A DNA stretch of 64,000 bases from Filosporella fistucella. Taxonomy: Eukaryota > Ascomycota > Leotiomycetes > Helotiales. A program made the translations under genes and the position numbers. The DNA is taken from positions 124,001-188,000 of the forward strand of contig JAQJZZ010000021.1 in NCBI GenBank assembly GCA_030077755.1, given 5' to 3'. Below the pieces are notes generated by a model. It searched no databases and was not told the DNA's origin. It saw only the letters and a program-made list of their open reading frames with translations. Positions 10,846-22,685 of the stretch are shown here, piece after piece. How positions within the stretch are numbered: position 1 is the stretch's first letter; the number at the start of each line of letters is the position of its first letter.

Positions 10846-12725
10846 ATTGCTCCATTCAAGCTTTTATTTGATACTTAGGCGTTCTGCGGTCCGGATGTCT
10901 ACAAGGAGGATTCCGTGCTTTGAGGTGGGCAATCACAAGCCTACTGGGTGACAACATTCTTCATGGAAGCAGATCATGAATTTGATAGAGCTATACCAGA
11001 ACATTACTGCACACGGGCAAAAGTATATGGACTGCCATGTCATCGTATGAATGCGTCAGACTTCGTAAGTGTGTATTCTCAACGATCGACATGCTATTCA
11101 GGCTATACCCATTTTCGAGCTAGAAAAACACACGATTATTTGGCTCGTCAACTTATACTCCTATTGACCTCAGTCATTCTATGACAGCTGGAAACGATTT
11201 TATCGGTTTCCAATAGCTCATGCACTCCAATACGTTGGAGCCTTGCGTTCCATATCATGTCTCTAAGGTCAAAATTTTCTGGCCTCCCCCACTGCCCAAA
11301 ATAGCCCTGTTCACATAACCTCTTCACGAGAAATATGATACGAGAACACACGGATTCAATTCTTACGACGCGATGAACACGAAATACAGATCTCAGCACC
11401 TCCATCATCCAAGTCAGATCATGTCGCTCTTTCGTCTTTGGGATTTGGCGCAGGTCAATGCTGTTCCGCAATGTGAGGGCGTCTATGTCCTGGAGGAAGT
11501 TCGCACCTATTGTGACTCTCTGGCAAGAGCGGCTGGGTGTATTACTTCGGTAGATAGCTAGGGTTGGAGCACACACAATTTCGACTTCAATCATTTGAAG
11601 TTTGTGTAATCCTCAACTGATAGCTGCATTGCTTGTACTGTACGTTCATTTTGTGAGTTGCGCATGCTTCAATTACTTTGTTTTCGTCTTCCTCGTCTCA
11701 ATGCTCTGTTTATGTTGTATGTGTCTCGTATGACGTCTTACACTTAACCCTTTATCTTAAGATATATACAGAGTCATTTCTTTGGATTTATTTCCGTCCC
11801 CTATTGATAGCATTGCATCAAGGACACTGGGGGTCCGTTGCCGGCTCCATAGACTTCTCCCACACTAAGTTGACTCGAGACCCTGGTTCTAGGCTCCCAT
11901 TGATTGACAGAATTGATGAGCAGAGATTGATATAATGGCCATACTGAGCACATCGTTTGGTAGCGGCATACGGCTCGAGGGCGAGGCAATCGATCATATT
12001 AAGCAGTACTGTACAGGATGTAGAGGTGCAATTGATTCAAATGGTAGTACCAGAAGACCTCTCCATCGTACATTTCCTTACTTGTTCGCTGCTTACCTAT
12101 CATATGATCGTCCAGTGCAAGCTCCCGAAATTGTAGTGCTTTCTCTGAGTGGCAATTGAATTTTGATCTATTGGACTTTGAATGAATTTAAAACACTGTC
12201 TATGCTGTGGAGTTTGAGTTTCAGTATGGAGCGGTCTGTATCAATCCCTCTTTTTGATCCTCCTATTGCTCTGAATCCAGCCGCTCTGGTGGCAGGTCTC
12301 CAGACCTTGTCCTCATCGACCATCAGTGAATGGCGCCGATAAAACATATCTTCGCACCAAATCTTCTCAGCTCCCCATCTTTGGGAAGGCGCTCAGCTCT
12401 CGCTCCCTCCCATTTCACCCCATCAGGTCTTCGAACATCATCAACAACATCATAGAAACACCAAGTGGAGAGGGCCATTTTAGGGCCATTTCTGCACATA
12501 TAGGCAAGCTGTCCCCCCCGTCCTCTGCCTCTTCTCTTTCTTTCCTCTTCGCTCGGCGGCAATTTTTGACTATCCCCAAATTCAAACCATTACCATATCC
12601 TAGCTTTCGTTGTTCAGTCTGACCAACTGACAACACCCCATTTCCATTCACCTCTACTTTCCATACTTCTCCTCTTCTCTCCCGGCGTGCCGGCCACATA
12701 TCTGGATTCTCTCAGGATTCCCAGG
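10846..12725. other. 1.9-kb spacer with one doubtful ORF
   Basis: AT-rich in the first part, then pyrimidine-rich from ~12,500 up to the next start codon, as expected of a promoter. Apart from the minus-strand frame at 11148-11594, I see no other plausible gene, RNA or repeat. Confidence 0.45.
11148..11594 (-). CDS. Possible hypothetical protein, 148 residues
   Basis: An ATG-initiated, intronless frame of 148 codons in an otherwise empty spacer. The product is mixed alpha/beta in character, rich in Arg and Ile/Val. It contains WMMEVLRSVFRVHRVV and a segment with GYFGQWGRPENFDL, and has no signal peptide or low complexity. I do not recognise it. The length is more than expected by chance at this base composition but not decisive. 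It may be a remnant of a larger gene. Confidence 0.33.
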   Translation of the reverse strand: MIEVEIVCAPTLAIYRSNTPSRSCQRVTIGANFLQDIDALTLRNSIDLRQIPKTKERHDLTWMMEVLRSVFRVHRVVRIESVCSRIIFLVKRLCEQGYFGQWGRPENFDLRDMIWNARLQRIGVHELLETDKIVSSCHRMTEVNRSIS

Positions 12726-14516
12726 ATGCCAAACACTCCTGGATGCACTTCCCTTCTCTCGGATTCGGCCCGGCTCCGCGTGGCCAAATCCATCCAGGAC
12801 CATGCCCTTCGGGTAAGTTCAAATCGATCTCTGCGTTGTTTTGCTTATTTGTTCGTTGAATTTTCTGCGTTTCTGCAATGTTGGGGTTTGAATGATATTT
12901 GGAGGATTCTGGTGTGTTTACTGTGGATCAAGTGATGATTCATTACATGCAACTTTTTCTTGAAGTGGAAGGAACGGTTCTTCCCTCCCCTTTTTATCCT
13001 CGCTTACCGTCACCTAAGCGACCCAGCAGCATTGCAAGATGCACGTGAATATATCACATGATGCTCTGCAGTTGGCAGGCAGATGGGAGGACACCTTCAT
13101 CCCTCCTTTATGTTTCTACATCTCAATCTCGTCACACCGCCCTTCAATTATTCTCCTACAGCTCTATCCCCTCAGGTCTCGGCCATGGCTTTGTGTTGCT
13201 GTGTCCAACCAAAAGTAGTTTCTTATTGTTCCTGCCTTACTGATAAACTGTTCTCGCGTACGTTGCGCTGCGTTTTCTAACTTTCCGTAGATCCAAAAGG
13301 CGAATGCTGCTCGTTATGGATCTAAACCACCCACTCGAGTTGGCAGGAAACCTTCGACAACCCCCCTTCCTAAGGATGGATCTGGCCTCTCTCCCGCCCT
13401 CCCCCCTTCCCAGGATTCGCACCAGTCTCGAATACCACCTTCGACATCCCCATCAGCTGTTAGGGCCGAAGATTCTCGCCCGGAGATCTCCCAACAGCTG
13501 AAATCGGCCTTTAGGACAACCCCCCGAACTCTCGGCCCTGCGAAGAGAGTTCACTTCCGGACCCAAGGATTCTTGGATTCAGAACTTCGGCGCTTCACGG
13601 TGTCGAAGGGATGTTTTCTTGAACCCTCGCGAGACCTGGAGCTCCATAAGGCCCTTCCGGATGTCCCTGGCGACTATTTCGAGACGACAACATCATCAGG
13701 AGTGCGTTATCAGACGCGCTTCGATGGCCAATTCTGGGGGCCCATCTACTCTGGATCCTTTGGGGACCATGGACCGTCGAGATGTCCATCTTGCCAATCT
13801 CTCCAAAAATCAGGTTCTTGGGTTCCGTCTTTTCCTCCCCTTTTTCACATTATGCGGCTTTCAGGCCGCGACCTCCAGATCTACCTCGGGGATCAAAACT
13901 CAAAGCTCAGGTGTAAAGAACATTCCCACTCTTAACACTTGTTGCTTTGCAGGTTTTTCCTCACCTATACCCTCGCGATACTTCGCTCATACAAAAAAAT
14001 TTCAAAAAAAGGCCAAGAGGAAGTGGGCGGCTGGGGTGGTTCCTGGTCGTTCAGCCTCTTGGTATCACCAAACAATCACCAAAAAAGCTGGGTAAATACC
14101 AGAAGTGGACAGTGTCCTACAACACCTATTTTCTTTTGGCACATTTAGTTGCCCCTGCGGTTGGGCAGTTCCCAACATCTATTACATATATTTATATCAG
14201 GCTAGTTGCCGATTCTTTTTCTTTCACTTTATGCGGACGGCGTGATCCCCCCTCCCCCCTTTGCGCTTACAGTGAACAGGTCGATCCCAACGATTTCTCA
14301 GTGTGGTGGCTGGCGGAGGATGGGTTATTGGTGGGTACTCTTCTCTTTCTAACTTTTGTTCAATTCTAATACAATCTATAGGCGGTTCGGAGGAGGAGGG
14401 TTGAAGGATATTTGCAAGGTTTGTACTTGAACCCCCCCCTTCACTTACTTCTCATAGGTCAACTAAAAATCCCTTATCCTTTTTGTGGTGGCCTGCGGAG
14501 GATGGGAAAATGGTAA
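12726..14516 (+). CDS. Multi-exon protein of unknown function
   Basis: A phase-consistent path runs: 12726-12812, 13291-13813, 13865-13910, 13953-14091, 14149-14203, 14264-14331, then an exon beginning near 14384 and a last one to the TAA at 14514-14516. The first intron (478 bp) is far longer than the rest; the others are 42-60 bp. Exon 1 joins exon 2 inside one amphipathic helix (residues ~18-40). A Pro/Ser-rich linker follows, then a conserved-looking segment in exon 2 (RRFTVSKGCFLEPSRDLELH, then YQTRFDGQFWGP), a CPSCQSLQKSG motif and a Gly/Trp-rich stretch (VGGWGGSW). The last exons encode VWWLAEDGLL and AVRRRRVEGYLQ and lie in a tandem duplication. I do not recognise the family. Exons after 14,091 are the least certain. 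Confidence is for the existence of the gene, not every junction. Confidence 0.5.
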
Positions 14517-14718
14517 CTGCCTTACTCGTTTGCCTTAATTATATATCTAATGCAGTTCGCAGGTGTTTCGAAAGAGGTGTGATGAAGGATATTTTCAAGG
14601 TTTGTACTTACACTTCCCTCCCCTCTTTCACTTACTTCTCGTAGGTCAAATTCTAACCCCAAATTCCTTCTGTGTTGGCTTGCGAAGGATGGGTCACTGG
14701 TTAACTGGGAGTTAGCCA
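14303..14718 (+). repeat. Three tandem copies of a ~185-bp exon-intron unit
   Basis: Copies start at 14303, 14485 and 14672 with the shared core GTGGTGGC-TGCGGAGGATGGG. Units 1 and 2 also share a donor-like GGT after the core, an acceptor followed by GTTCGSAGG, then GAAGGATATTTKCAAGGTTTGTACTT, a C-rich run, and CACTTACTTCTCRTAGGTCAA. The third copy stops after ~47 bp. Spacing is 182 and 187 bp. Each full unit therefore contains a short exon, an intron, a second short exon and a second intron of the upstream gene. Copy 1 alone keeps a continuous reading frame into the gene; copies 2 and 3 differ by indels that break the reading. Confidence 0.8.
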
Positions 14719-15725
14719 TAGATTCGAGTTCGAGATGCGCGTGGACATGGAGAAGTGATCGAAGTACATGAAGGAGAGGTGCTAGGTCAGGAGGACAGAG
14801 GAGGGTACGGTGATGAAATGAACGTGTATGCTTTGGAATAGTACAGTTGAGAGGTGCCGTTATCTCAGGTGGGCTCGTACTGACAGGCTAGCATTCTACA
14901 GGTGAGGTTGAAATGCTGAAGGATGTAAATGAAATTCAGGTCTTAATATCAGTGCAAGATAATTAAAGCAACGAGGGCAGACAATGTGGAGTGAGTGTTA
15001 TACATGGACGTAGCTACGTTCTCCATCGCAGGACGGCGAATGTGGGACTGAGGTCTTTGGCATATGAAGTATATTGTGAACACGAGAGTCCTAAAGACAG
15101 TTAAGCACAACAGCAATGATAAACCTCCTCCCTGATATCATGTAATATCAGAGGGTCATGAAATGCAAAGGCACTGAGAATATCCTAATGCAAAAGCGCC
15201 CTTATAATTCTCCCTCCAAGAACCCACTATCAATACAGGGACTTTCGTATGCCCCATATTCATTAATTTCTGCTAAGCCACCACAGCAGATCAGTCACTC
15301 CTCGAATTCCAGTATAGGATTATGTTTCAGGTACAGAACCACGAAGTAAGGCTGGATTTGAGAGCTGAGGGGGCTGAGAAATCAGGATTATGTGGCTGAT
15401 TGTCTTGCGGTAAATTGCTATTTTGAGGATCGGATTATGAGATAAAGGAGTATATTTGGGTGATGAATTGATAGCCATATAGGATCTTGTCTTGAACATT
15501 GTATGTGAGGGGGAGTGACGAGAGGATTGGAAAGGTAGACATGGATAGACACGTGCTACATCCTGTGAGAGAACCGATTCTGCGCACTTTGAGTCACTAG
15601 ACCACAGTACGATGAGCCAAAAAAATATAGCCCGAGAAATGATACAATGGGCAGTACAAAAGATAACTGCAGCAACATAAATACAGAGAAAGTAGGGTGT
15701 CTGCTTCACGTGATATCAGAATCTA
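14719..15725. other. 1-kb spacer, nothing recognised
   Basis: Between the degenerate repeat and the end of the DUF3253 gene. No frame with recognisable features. A 129-residue minus-strand frame at 15320-15709 lies directly downstream of the DUF3253 stop and is probably its 3' UTR and beyond. Confidence 0.4.
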
Positions 15726-16561
15726 TCAAGGCAGCTTCAACTCCATTACACCTTTCGCAAAACTAGGATCTACAGTCTTTCCCTCCTGCGTAACTACAAT
15801 CTCACCTTTCTCCGCCAGCCTCCGAGCCGCCTGCCTACATCTCTCTCTCGCTCTCGCGGGAGGTTCCCACGACTCTTCTCCGGCATCCTCCTGCGCAGCA
15901 TTCAGCTTTGCAATCCTCAACCCGTGCAAGACACTAGCCTCTGCTTCCTCACACGTCACCACAGCCGCAGCCGCGCCTTGACTAATCTTCTGCTTGCGAA
16001 GTAATTCCAAGATCTTGGACTCAAAAGAAATATCTAGTGAGCCAGGCTTGATCTTGTTCTTGCGGCAGGAATCGCTACAGTAGGTTATTGCATCCCAGTT
16101 TTTCTAGGGCGATCTTGATTAGCTTGTATGATCATTGACCGAGGTAAGGAGAATTGGGAAGTAGAATTGAGAGGAAGAGATCGGGAAACGGAGGTGTGAA
16201 ATGCAAAAGCAAAAATATGATGAAGTGAGTGCCGTTAGAGAAGCCTCGCCGGCGCCACTGACTGCGCCATGAGACAATGTCTGAAGTATGGTACGAAGGA
16301 CTTGGAAAAGGTTGTGTCGCGTCACAGCCAGTGGTGTCCACCCCGAAAGCTGGATCGGATGAAGTTTCTCAGTTGACCCCCAAATGTCGCAGTCGGTCGA
16401 GGAGAAGGATAGCCTTGTGCGGAGGAATGAAGGTCATGAGATGTAGGAGAGAGACGGTGGTCGATATACGAATGGCGTACCTCCCACTTCTTCCTCCAGC
16501 TAATCTGCCTTCCACAGGTTGCGCATATCTTTCTTAGAGCTGAGCTGGTGATTTGACTCAT
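15726..16561 (-). CDS. DUF3253 zinc-binding protein
   Basis: Two exons, 16561-16481 and 16103-15726, joined in phase 0 across a 377-bp intron, giving 152 residues. Exon 1 carries CATCGR followed by ISWRKKWE. Exon 2 continues directly with NWDAITYCSDSCRKNK, so the CxxC and CxxxC pairs of one zinc knuckle are split by the intron. The C-terminal two thirds is the DUF3253 domain, a small winged-helix-like module (ILELLRKQK ... ARRLAEKGEIVVTQEGKTVDP). The CxxCGR-WRKKW / YCSxxCR plus DUF3253 pairing is a known arrangement in fungi and bacteria, but the function is unknown. The ATG at 16561 is the first in frame. The intron is several times the local norm, but the zinc-site continuity supports it. 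Confidence 0.85.
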
Positions 16562-19500
16562 TGCTCTCAGGTGATGCGTTGTAGTCGATGCGTTGTACTT
16601 TGGAGGTGGTATTTGTGGTTGGGGTGGGTAAGGTAGGTCGGTTTGATATTGGATGAAGTTGGAGTTGGGGGTCAAAGCAGTGGGGGTGATTGTTCGTCTT
16701 GAATCTGGTACCTATGGAAGGGGAAAGGGGGTTGCTTGATGTACGACGACGGGTAAAGTGTGGTGGGTGTGAGATGACAGTAAAGTAGGTAGCTAGGTAG
16801 GAAGTAACATGGAGTCTTCGTTGGTGTTGGTGTTAGATGTCTTGGGATGAATGACAGCCATTACTTGACCACAAGACTTGGGACTTCGACAATTGTCTCA
16901 ACTGTTACAACAAGATGAAATCTTACATAGTATTTCTAGAGAATAATCCTACCATACAATTGTGACACTTTTGTGTAACCTTCCAAGCCAATCCAATATT
17001 ATTTCCTTCAAAGACATTGTGAGTACTAATAGAATAAGTGCATTCCTCTAGTCTTGATACATACTGCCGACTCTTTCAATCGCAGGGTGGCTCACATCAG
17101 CCCAGAATGCGACCACACCCAAATCCACAACCCACACCTTCAATCTTCACTTCGGCAGGAACCCGCCAGAACCCGCCCATTCGATCAACCGGGAGAAGGA
17201 GCCCGGTGGGAAACGGTGTGATGGATCCATACATACATACACCCATCTACATGCACCAATGGTATATACCTACATACGGTCAAGAACGGAAAAGACGGGG
17301 TAAATCGGAGCTTGCAGCCTTCTGGAATTTTGGAAACGTGGACGAGTCAACGATCTGATTTCGTTAAGGGGTGCCCTGCAGGGTACTTTCGAATGTTGAG
17401 CTGTACATTTTTGATATATTGGTACTTCTCAATTCTGATCACACAAACGGATGACTTCCTAGAATGGGATCGATGCGCATATGAGAGAGGAGAATGAGAC
17501 GCTTTCAATACCGGTACTGGTCTCTCTGCATGCCAGCTTAGTTACTTGCAGGTCCAGTACATGTACGCTGCACAGAAATGGTGCATCTTTCAAGGAGTCA
17601 TGCGGTAATGTTTTACTTTGTATTGATAATTCAGTGCGCGTTTGTGTAAGAGGTTGACGATGTTCAGTTGCACAAAGAAAGATACAAAGATACTCCGAGG
17701 CTGACTTAGCAAAATTCTCAACGGAGATTTTGCTCCTCGCCTTGCTTGAGCTGGAGATGATGATGTAAAGCAGCTTGGCAACCCTCTTTTGATTTAGATT
17801 GACCCAAGCACATGGGAATCGTCCCGCCCATGGATGCTGTTCTAGAATCTGATGTGCATCAATTTTGATGCACCACTGCTCCAGATACAGGTTTTTGAAG
17901 ATAAAACGGTGCTCTTAATGCCATTCTGCCACTCATCGTTGATCCCGCTCTTCATCAAGTGATGCCTTTTGGTGACTGTGCCTTGAGTCTGCCTTTAACA
18001 AACCTCTCAGCCTTTCCAGTCTTTCCCTGGCTGTGGCTCTCCAACTCGATCGATCAAGCCACAATTACTGGCGATCCCTTGGGTACAAGCCTCGGACTTC
18101 CCGCGATGGACACAGTGACACACCGAATCCAACACCAGATGGAGCATTTCGTCACCACTTTCACTATTGATGCTCTGGAGTGTACAGAGTACGACTACGG
18201 TATGAAATCACTCACTTTACCCATCATGCAGGCGACTAAGAGGCAGAGGGCGAAGGGGCAACACCTGACTGCTTACCTGAGCATTGAGTACAAACCTTCT
18301 GTGACATGTTATTGCCGGCTACGAAACCCGGACAACAGTGGACAGTGAAAGTTTACCTGAAAGACTTGTCTAAGAAATGTCTGGACTGTACTCGTAAGTA
18401 TAGCTAATGCAATGCCGTTACCTTTTGTCAGCTATTATTATGGCAAATTTAGGCAGGGTGGCTGGTGTCCACTTTGTTCCACAGGTACCGATTGGAACAA
18501 TCTGGGGTGAAAAACACCTAGAGGATGCTACGGTACCGAAGTTGAATTGAATGTCTTACTCAACCCTATTGCTCTTTCGCAAGGGACGCACTCGGCCCGC
18601 AAACACGCATGCTGTTTTTGTTGAAGGTGGCTGTATTCGCTGGTATTGCATCCGGTCCCGAGGTTGCAAAGGATAGGGTAATACTCAAGTAGTTGCGGGT
18701 GTTGAAGTTGGTGGTCACTGAATTGTCTTCAAAGTGCAAAGTCCCGTAGTTGTTAACTCTTCTACAGGGCCGATATAAAATAGCTATCTACCCACTCCGC
18801 CTTCCCAATTCTGTAATTTATTGGTATACAAATCAATTGAAATCTCCCTGCGCCGCAGAACAGACTTCAGTATTGGTTCACCGCTGATCCGGACTGGGCC
18901 AGGAGGTGATTCTGGTGAGGTGATGTGATGTGTGATTCAGAGCAGAGCAGAGCAGAACGGAACAACTCACAAAAGCCCTGGCCCTGGTGTGGGCCGGTGT
19001 GAATGTGAATGGAGCACAGGCGAGGATTCCGGTGAAGTGGAGGCAATGCAGGGCAAGTCAAGGCAAGAAGGTAAGGCAAGTGAAGGCAAATGGTGAAAGT
19101 AATCCCGGAGCTTCAACCGGCTGGAAGTGTTCACTCTCATACGGAGGTACTCTCGATACTCTCGATACTCTCACACTCTCACGCTCACACCCCAGTAATT
19201 CCCGCCAGCAACATCTTGGCACAAACCTGTCCCTCTCCCTCTTCTCTGGGCTTCCTACGATTAGGTACCTCGCCCTCTCCGGAAAACAGCACAGAATCCT
19301 CCGAATCACTCTCAACTTCCTCAACCTCGTCCCAACTCCCTTGCTTCTCTGTACTGTATCTCTTCTTTGCAGATACTCTACCGTATTCCACTCCACTCAA
19401 CCTACCTCTTCTCCCACTTTACCGGCTTTTTCATTGACCCTTGCCCGCCTTGTGCCAACACTTACTTTGCTTGTACGCGGGCGGAATGCTGGCATAAAAA

Positions 19501-19859
19501 AAGTTGCCTACGGACACGGACAGCCAGACGACACCACCCCAAGCAACTCTACCTACCGACCTACTACCAGTACCAGTCTACCTACCTAGGCACAACTCAA
19601 CCTTCGCCCACCTCACCCACGTTTCCAAAACCACATCACATCACACTACCCCGACTTTGGTCCTGACCTGACCTTGAATGCGTTCCATACCAGAGGACGC
19701 ATGTCTTGTATCTACTCACGCTAAATCAATTAATATCGAAATACTGGATTGTCTAAACCTAACAAAGGAACTCGGGAGTCATTCCCATTCGCGTTGGTGG
19801 CTGCGCGATTAGAGTTCGTACTTCCATTTTCTTCTCCAGACTCAGAGAAGAAAGCCACG
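16562..19859. other. 3.3-kb spacer upstream of VAC7
   Basis: Divergent spacer between the DUF3253 gene and VAC7. No convincing gene. It contains short simple repeats: AGAGC units near 18,938-18,957, AGGCAA-like units at ~19,019-19,088 and CTCGATACTCTC / ACTCTC units at ~19,140-19,190. The last ~800 bp before VAC7 are pyrimidine-rich and probably hold its promoter and long leader. A 128-codon frame at 17962-18348 is unsupported. Confidence 0.45.
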
Positions 19860-22685
19860 ATGGACGACAAAACATTCACCCCCATCTCTGGTGCTGCATC
19901 TGAGACTGCAGAGCCAGCAGACATTACCACTCCATCTAACGACCAAACCGCCTCCAAGCCTCCCAGACCCGTTCGCGATTCATCGACATCTTCACTACGC
20001 AACCTAACAACAAAGAATTTACAATCCAAACGGACGACATCAGCGGCAAATTCCCCAAACCCTTCACGAGAAGCGTCCCCCGTTAGACCAAATCCGAAGA
20101 CGACTACAGCGACCCGTTCTTTCCAAGGCCCAGGCCGTCCACGAAAGAATAGCTCCCAAGACGTTAGTCCAGCACGCTCAGCAAGTTCGAGTACCAATCC
20201 TCCCTCTGCTGCTGCTACACAAAGAGCCTTATCTGCTGCTTCCATCCCAGCTTTACATCCCGTATTATCCGAACCTACAATAAGAGCCCCCGTTCCCCAG
20301 AAGTTGACCACCAATCCCGAAATCAAAGAGACCCCTCGCTGGCCGATATCTCCCAGACTACGGTCCCCTCCACCAGTTAACAAACCATCAATACTGTCGC
20401 CGCGCAAACTTGAGCAGGAAATCCCCCCGATCAATGTTCAGCGGAGTGCACAATCGGTGGAAAAGCAAGAAGGAAAGCAGGGGACTTCGGACGGCGAAGT
20501 AGAAGAATCATTGTCAATACCGGGAATGAGAACACCAGCGAGAGGGGCCAGTGGTGCTAGTTCGACATTAGAAACTGTACAAGAGATCAGTCAACCAAAT
20601 ACTCCTTCTCCAGGTGTCGACGGTGCTCTGGAAAAGTTTGGAGATGGCTCAAGAGTCACAGAATCAGACTATTCTTTGGACAGTGCCTCATATGCCTCCA
20701 ACAGCTCGATCAAGACCATCCGACCAGCAAAGTCAAATCCAAATGCCAACGAAAGCGGGAGTGAGAGTGGTGGGAAGGGTGAGATTAAGATGAGAGCTAC
20801 CTCCGCAGCTCCATCTACAACCTTGCGCCCCCTCAATGGTGCTACAACAAAATCTTTTGGCACGGGCGCAGGTCGAGGAAAGCCCTCAGGAGAAGGGTCT
20901 ACAAGAAATATGACTGTCGAGACGGAGACTGTTAGCTCAATACCTCAGGTAGCTGTAGGCGTGGGCGGCGGCGCTGGAAATAATGGCAGCATTCGGACCC
21001 GACCAAGCACCGAAACAATTCGGCCGAAGAAGGACAAGAAGAAGACTGCTCGCAAAGCTCCGTCAGTCACGTCAGGCACGGGTGAGCAACATCATTTATC
21101 AAAGCGCAGATCCCATCATCATTATCATCCCACAAGGGAAGAAGTTACAAATGATACCGACTCTCAATCTCCTGAAATTCCATACGGTCAAGGCCCGTAT
21201 TCGCTATCAAGCAGTTCTACTACCAACTCTGATCGCTCAGACATGGTTGAATTGCGCAGACCAAGTTTGACTCTGCAAAATGTAGGTACATTGCTAACAC
21301 GAGTCCGTCCAGCATCTTCAAAAGCAGATATCTTCGAAGCGAAAGTTGCAAGCGCCGTGGATGACGCCAATTCTTCTGATTCTGAGGAAACTTTTGTGTA
21401 CGAGTCGAATCCGCCTGACGCGAATGATCGACCTAGGCGATATCACTCAAGAACTCCGAGTGCTACATCGATGGCAAGCCAAGTTGATCATCGAAATGGA
21501 TCGCGCACACTTTTGGATGGCCATCACAGTGTGGCTATGAAGAAGAGCATGAAATTTGCTAATTCAAATACATTTAATCCTAACATTCAGGATACCATGA
21601 TCGAGGACGATGGAAAAGGTACAGCTCGGAGCAATATGGGTACAGGTCGAGGAACGACACATCATCACCATGCGGGTGGGCGGTGGAATCGAAATGGTGG
21701 CAATGGCCATCCATCTCTCTTTGATAACGAATCTCCTTTTCCAAATGCAGCGAAATCAAAAATCGCGGGTAACTCCCCTAGACATTCATCATCACGACCG
21801 ACGAGCCCTAGGGTCACTAATATGCGCATGGCGGGTAATGGGAGACGGAATTCACCGATCTCATCTCACTACGATCTCGACGATGGGGCAGACGACGAGC
21901 AAACTCCACTTATCGGCACTATCCGTTCGAGCAGGTCTGGCCGGACTCGAAGACAGAACGGATCTTTGCGCCATGTAGAACACCAAGCTTATCTGGAGGG
22001 ACGGTCTATTCTAGCTCGATTCGCTGGCTGCTTAGTTTTGAGTGTCATGATTTTGTTCGTCGTGACAGGAGCTGTTGGATTTATGTTTGCGACAACTCAA
22101 CCTCTTCAAGGTGTGAAGGTTCAAGCGCTCAAGAATGTTCTTGTCAGTGAGCAAGATGTGATTCTTGATCTGAAGGTTCAAGCGCGCAATCCTAATTTGG
22201 TCGCCGTGACGATCGATTCTACCGACCTGGTTGTCTTTGCCAAGTCCAAATATGCTGGCACAGATAGCGAGTGGTGGAAGCATCCTACAATATCTTTACG
22301 ACGAGCTCTGCGCCGAAGAGATGATGATCCCGACGATCCACCACTTGGAGACGACCCTAATACCAATCCCAACTTCGAGATTGGCAAGGTCTCTGAGTTT
22401 GCCAGTCCTCTGACTTTTGAGGGATCGCCATTCCGGAACGCCCTATCCTCATCTCTCGGCCAGATCCGTATTAAGCACCCGGGTAACGATACCCTACCAG
22501 CTGGTAGCGAACGCTGGGGCAGAGTGTTGCAGCACGAATTTGACCTCATAGTGCGTGGAACTTTGAAATATACCCTACCCTTGAGCGGGAAGTGGAAAAG
22601 CATTGGTGTAGAAGGCCGAGTTACGGTCAAACCAAATGCCGCAGATCAGGATCCCGATACTGTTCATATAATTGAAAGGATCTGA
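19860..22685 (+). CDS. VAC7: Vacuolar segregation protein Vac7
   Basis: A single exon of 941 residues from the ATG at 19860; the open frame extends upstream without an ATG. Most of the protein (1-700) is low-complexity, Ser/Thr/Pro-rich and presumably disordered, with His-rich patches. The conserved C-terminal Vac7 region begins at EGRSILARF near residue 715, crosses the membrane once (~720-745) and continues with TTQPLQGVKVQALKNVLVSEQDVILDLKVQARNPN in a lumenal LEA-2-like fold. Vac7 is a vacuolar membrane activator of the Fab1 lipid kinase; it raises PI(3,5)P2 and controls vacuole size and inheritance. The size fits fungal Vac7 proteins (~900-1,200). The family call rests on the TM plus lumenal block. 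Confidence 0.88.
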   Translation: MDDKTFTPISGAASETAEPADITTPSNDQTASKPPRPVRDSSTSSLRNLTTKNLQSKRTTSAANSPNPSREASPVRPNPKTTTATRSFQGPGRPRKNSSQDVSPARSASSSTNPPSAAATQRALSAASIPALHPVLSEPTIRAPVPQKLTTNPEIKETPRWPISPRLRSPPPVNKPSILSPRKLEQEIPPINVQRSAQSVEKQEGKQGTSDGEVEESLSIPGMRTPARGASGASSTLETVQEISQPNTPSPGVDGALEKFGDGSRVTESDYSLDSASYASNSSIKTIRPAKSNPNANESGSESGGKGEIKMRATSAAPSTTLRPLNGATTKSFGTGAGRGKPSGEGSTRNMTVETETVSSIPQVAVGVGGGAGNNGSIRTRPSTETIRPKKDKKKTARKAPSVTSGTGEQHHLSKRRSHHHYHPTREEVTNDTDSQSPEIPYGQGPYSLSSSSTTNSDRSDMVELRRPSLTLQNVGTLLTRVRPASSKADIFEAKVASAVDDANSSDSEETFVYESNPPDANDRPRRYHSRTPSATSMASQVDHRNGSRTLLDGHHSVAMKKSMKFANSNTFNPNIQDTMIEDDGKGTARSNMGTGRGTTHHHHAGGRWNRNGGNGHPSLFDNESPFPNAAKSKIAGNSPRHSSSRPTSPRVTNMRMAGNGRRNSPISSHYDLDDGADDEQTPLIGTIRSSRSGRTRRQNGSLRHVEHQAYLEGRSILARFAGCLVLSVMILFVVTGAVGFMFATTQPLQGVKVQALKNVLVSEQDVILDLKVQARNPNLVAVTIDSTDLVVFAKSKYAGTDSEWWKHPTISLRRALRRRDDDPDDPPLGDDPNTNPNFEIGKVSEFASPLTFEGSPFRNALSSSLGQIRIKHPGNDTLPAGSERWGRVLQHEFDLIVRGTLKYTLPLSGKWKSIGVEGRVTVKPNAADQDPDTVHIIERI

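Noticed and set aside
17959..18348. 128-130 codon plus-strand frame upstream of VAC7
   Set aside because: Has an ATG at 17962 but no recognisable motif, signal peptide or start context, and stands alone in a spacer. Not enough to call a gene.
19730..20434. 234-residue minus-strand frame
   Set aside because: Antisense to the low-complexity N-terminus of VAC7, whose Ser/Thr/Pro codons leave the reverse strand open.
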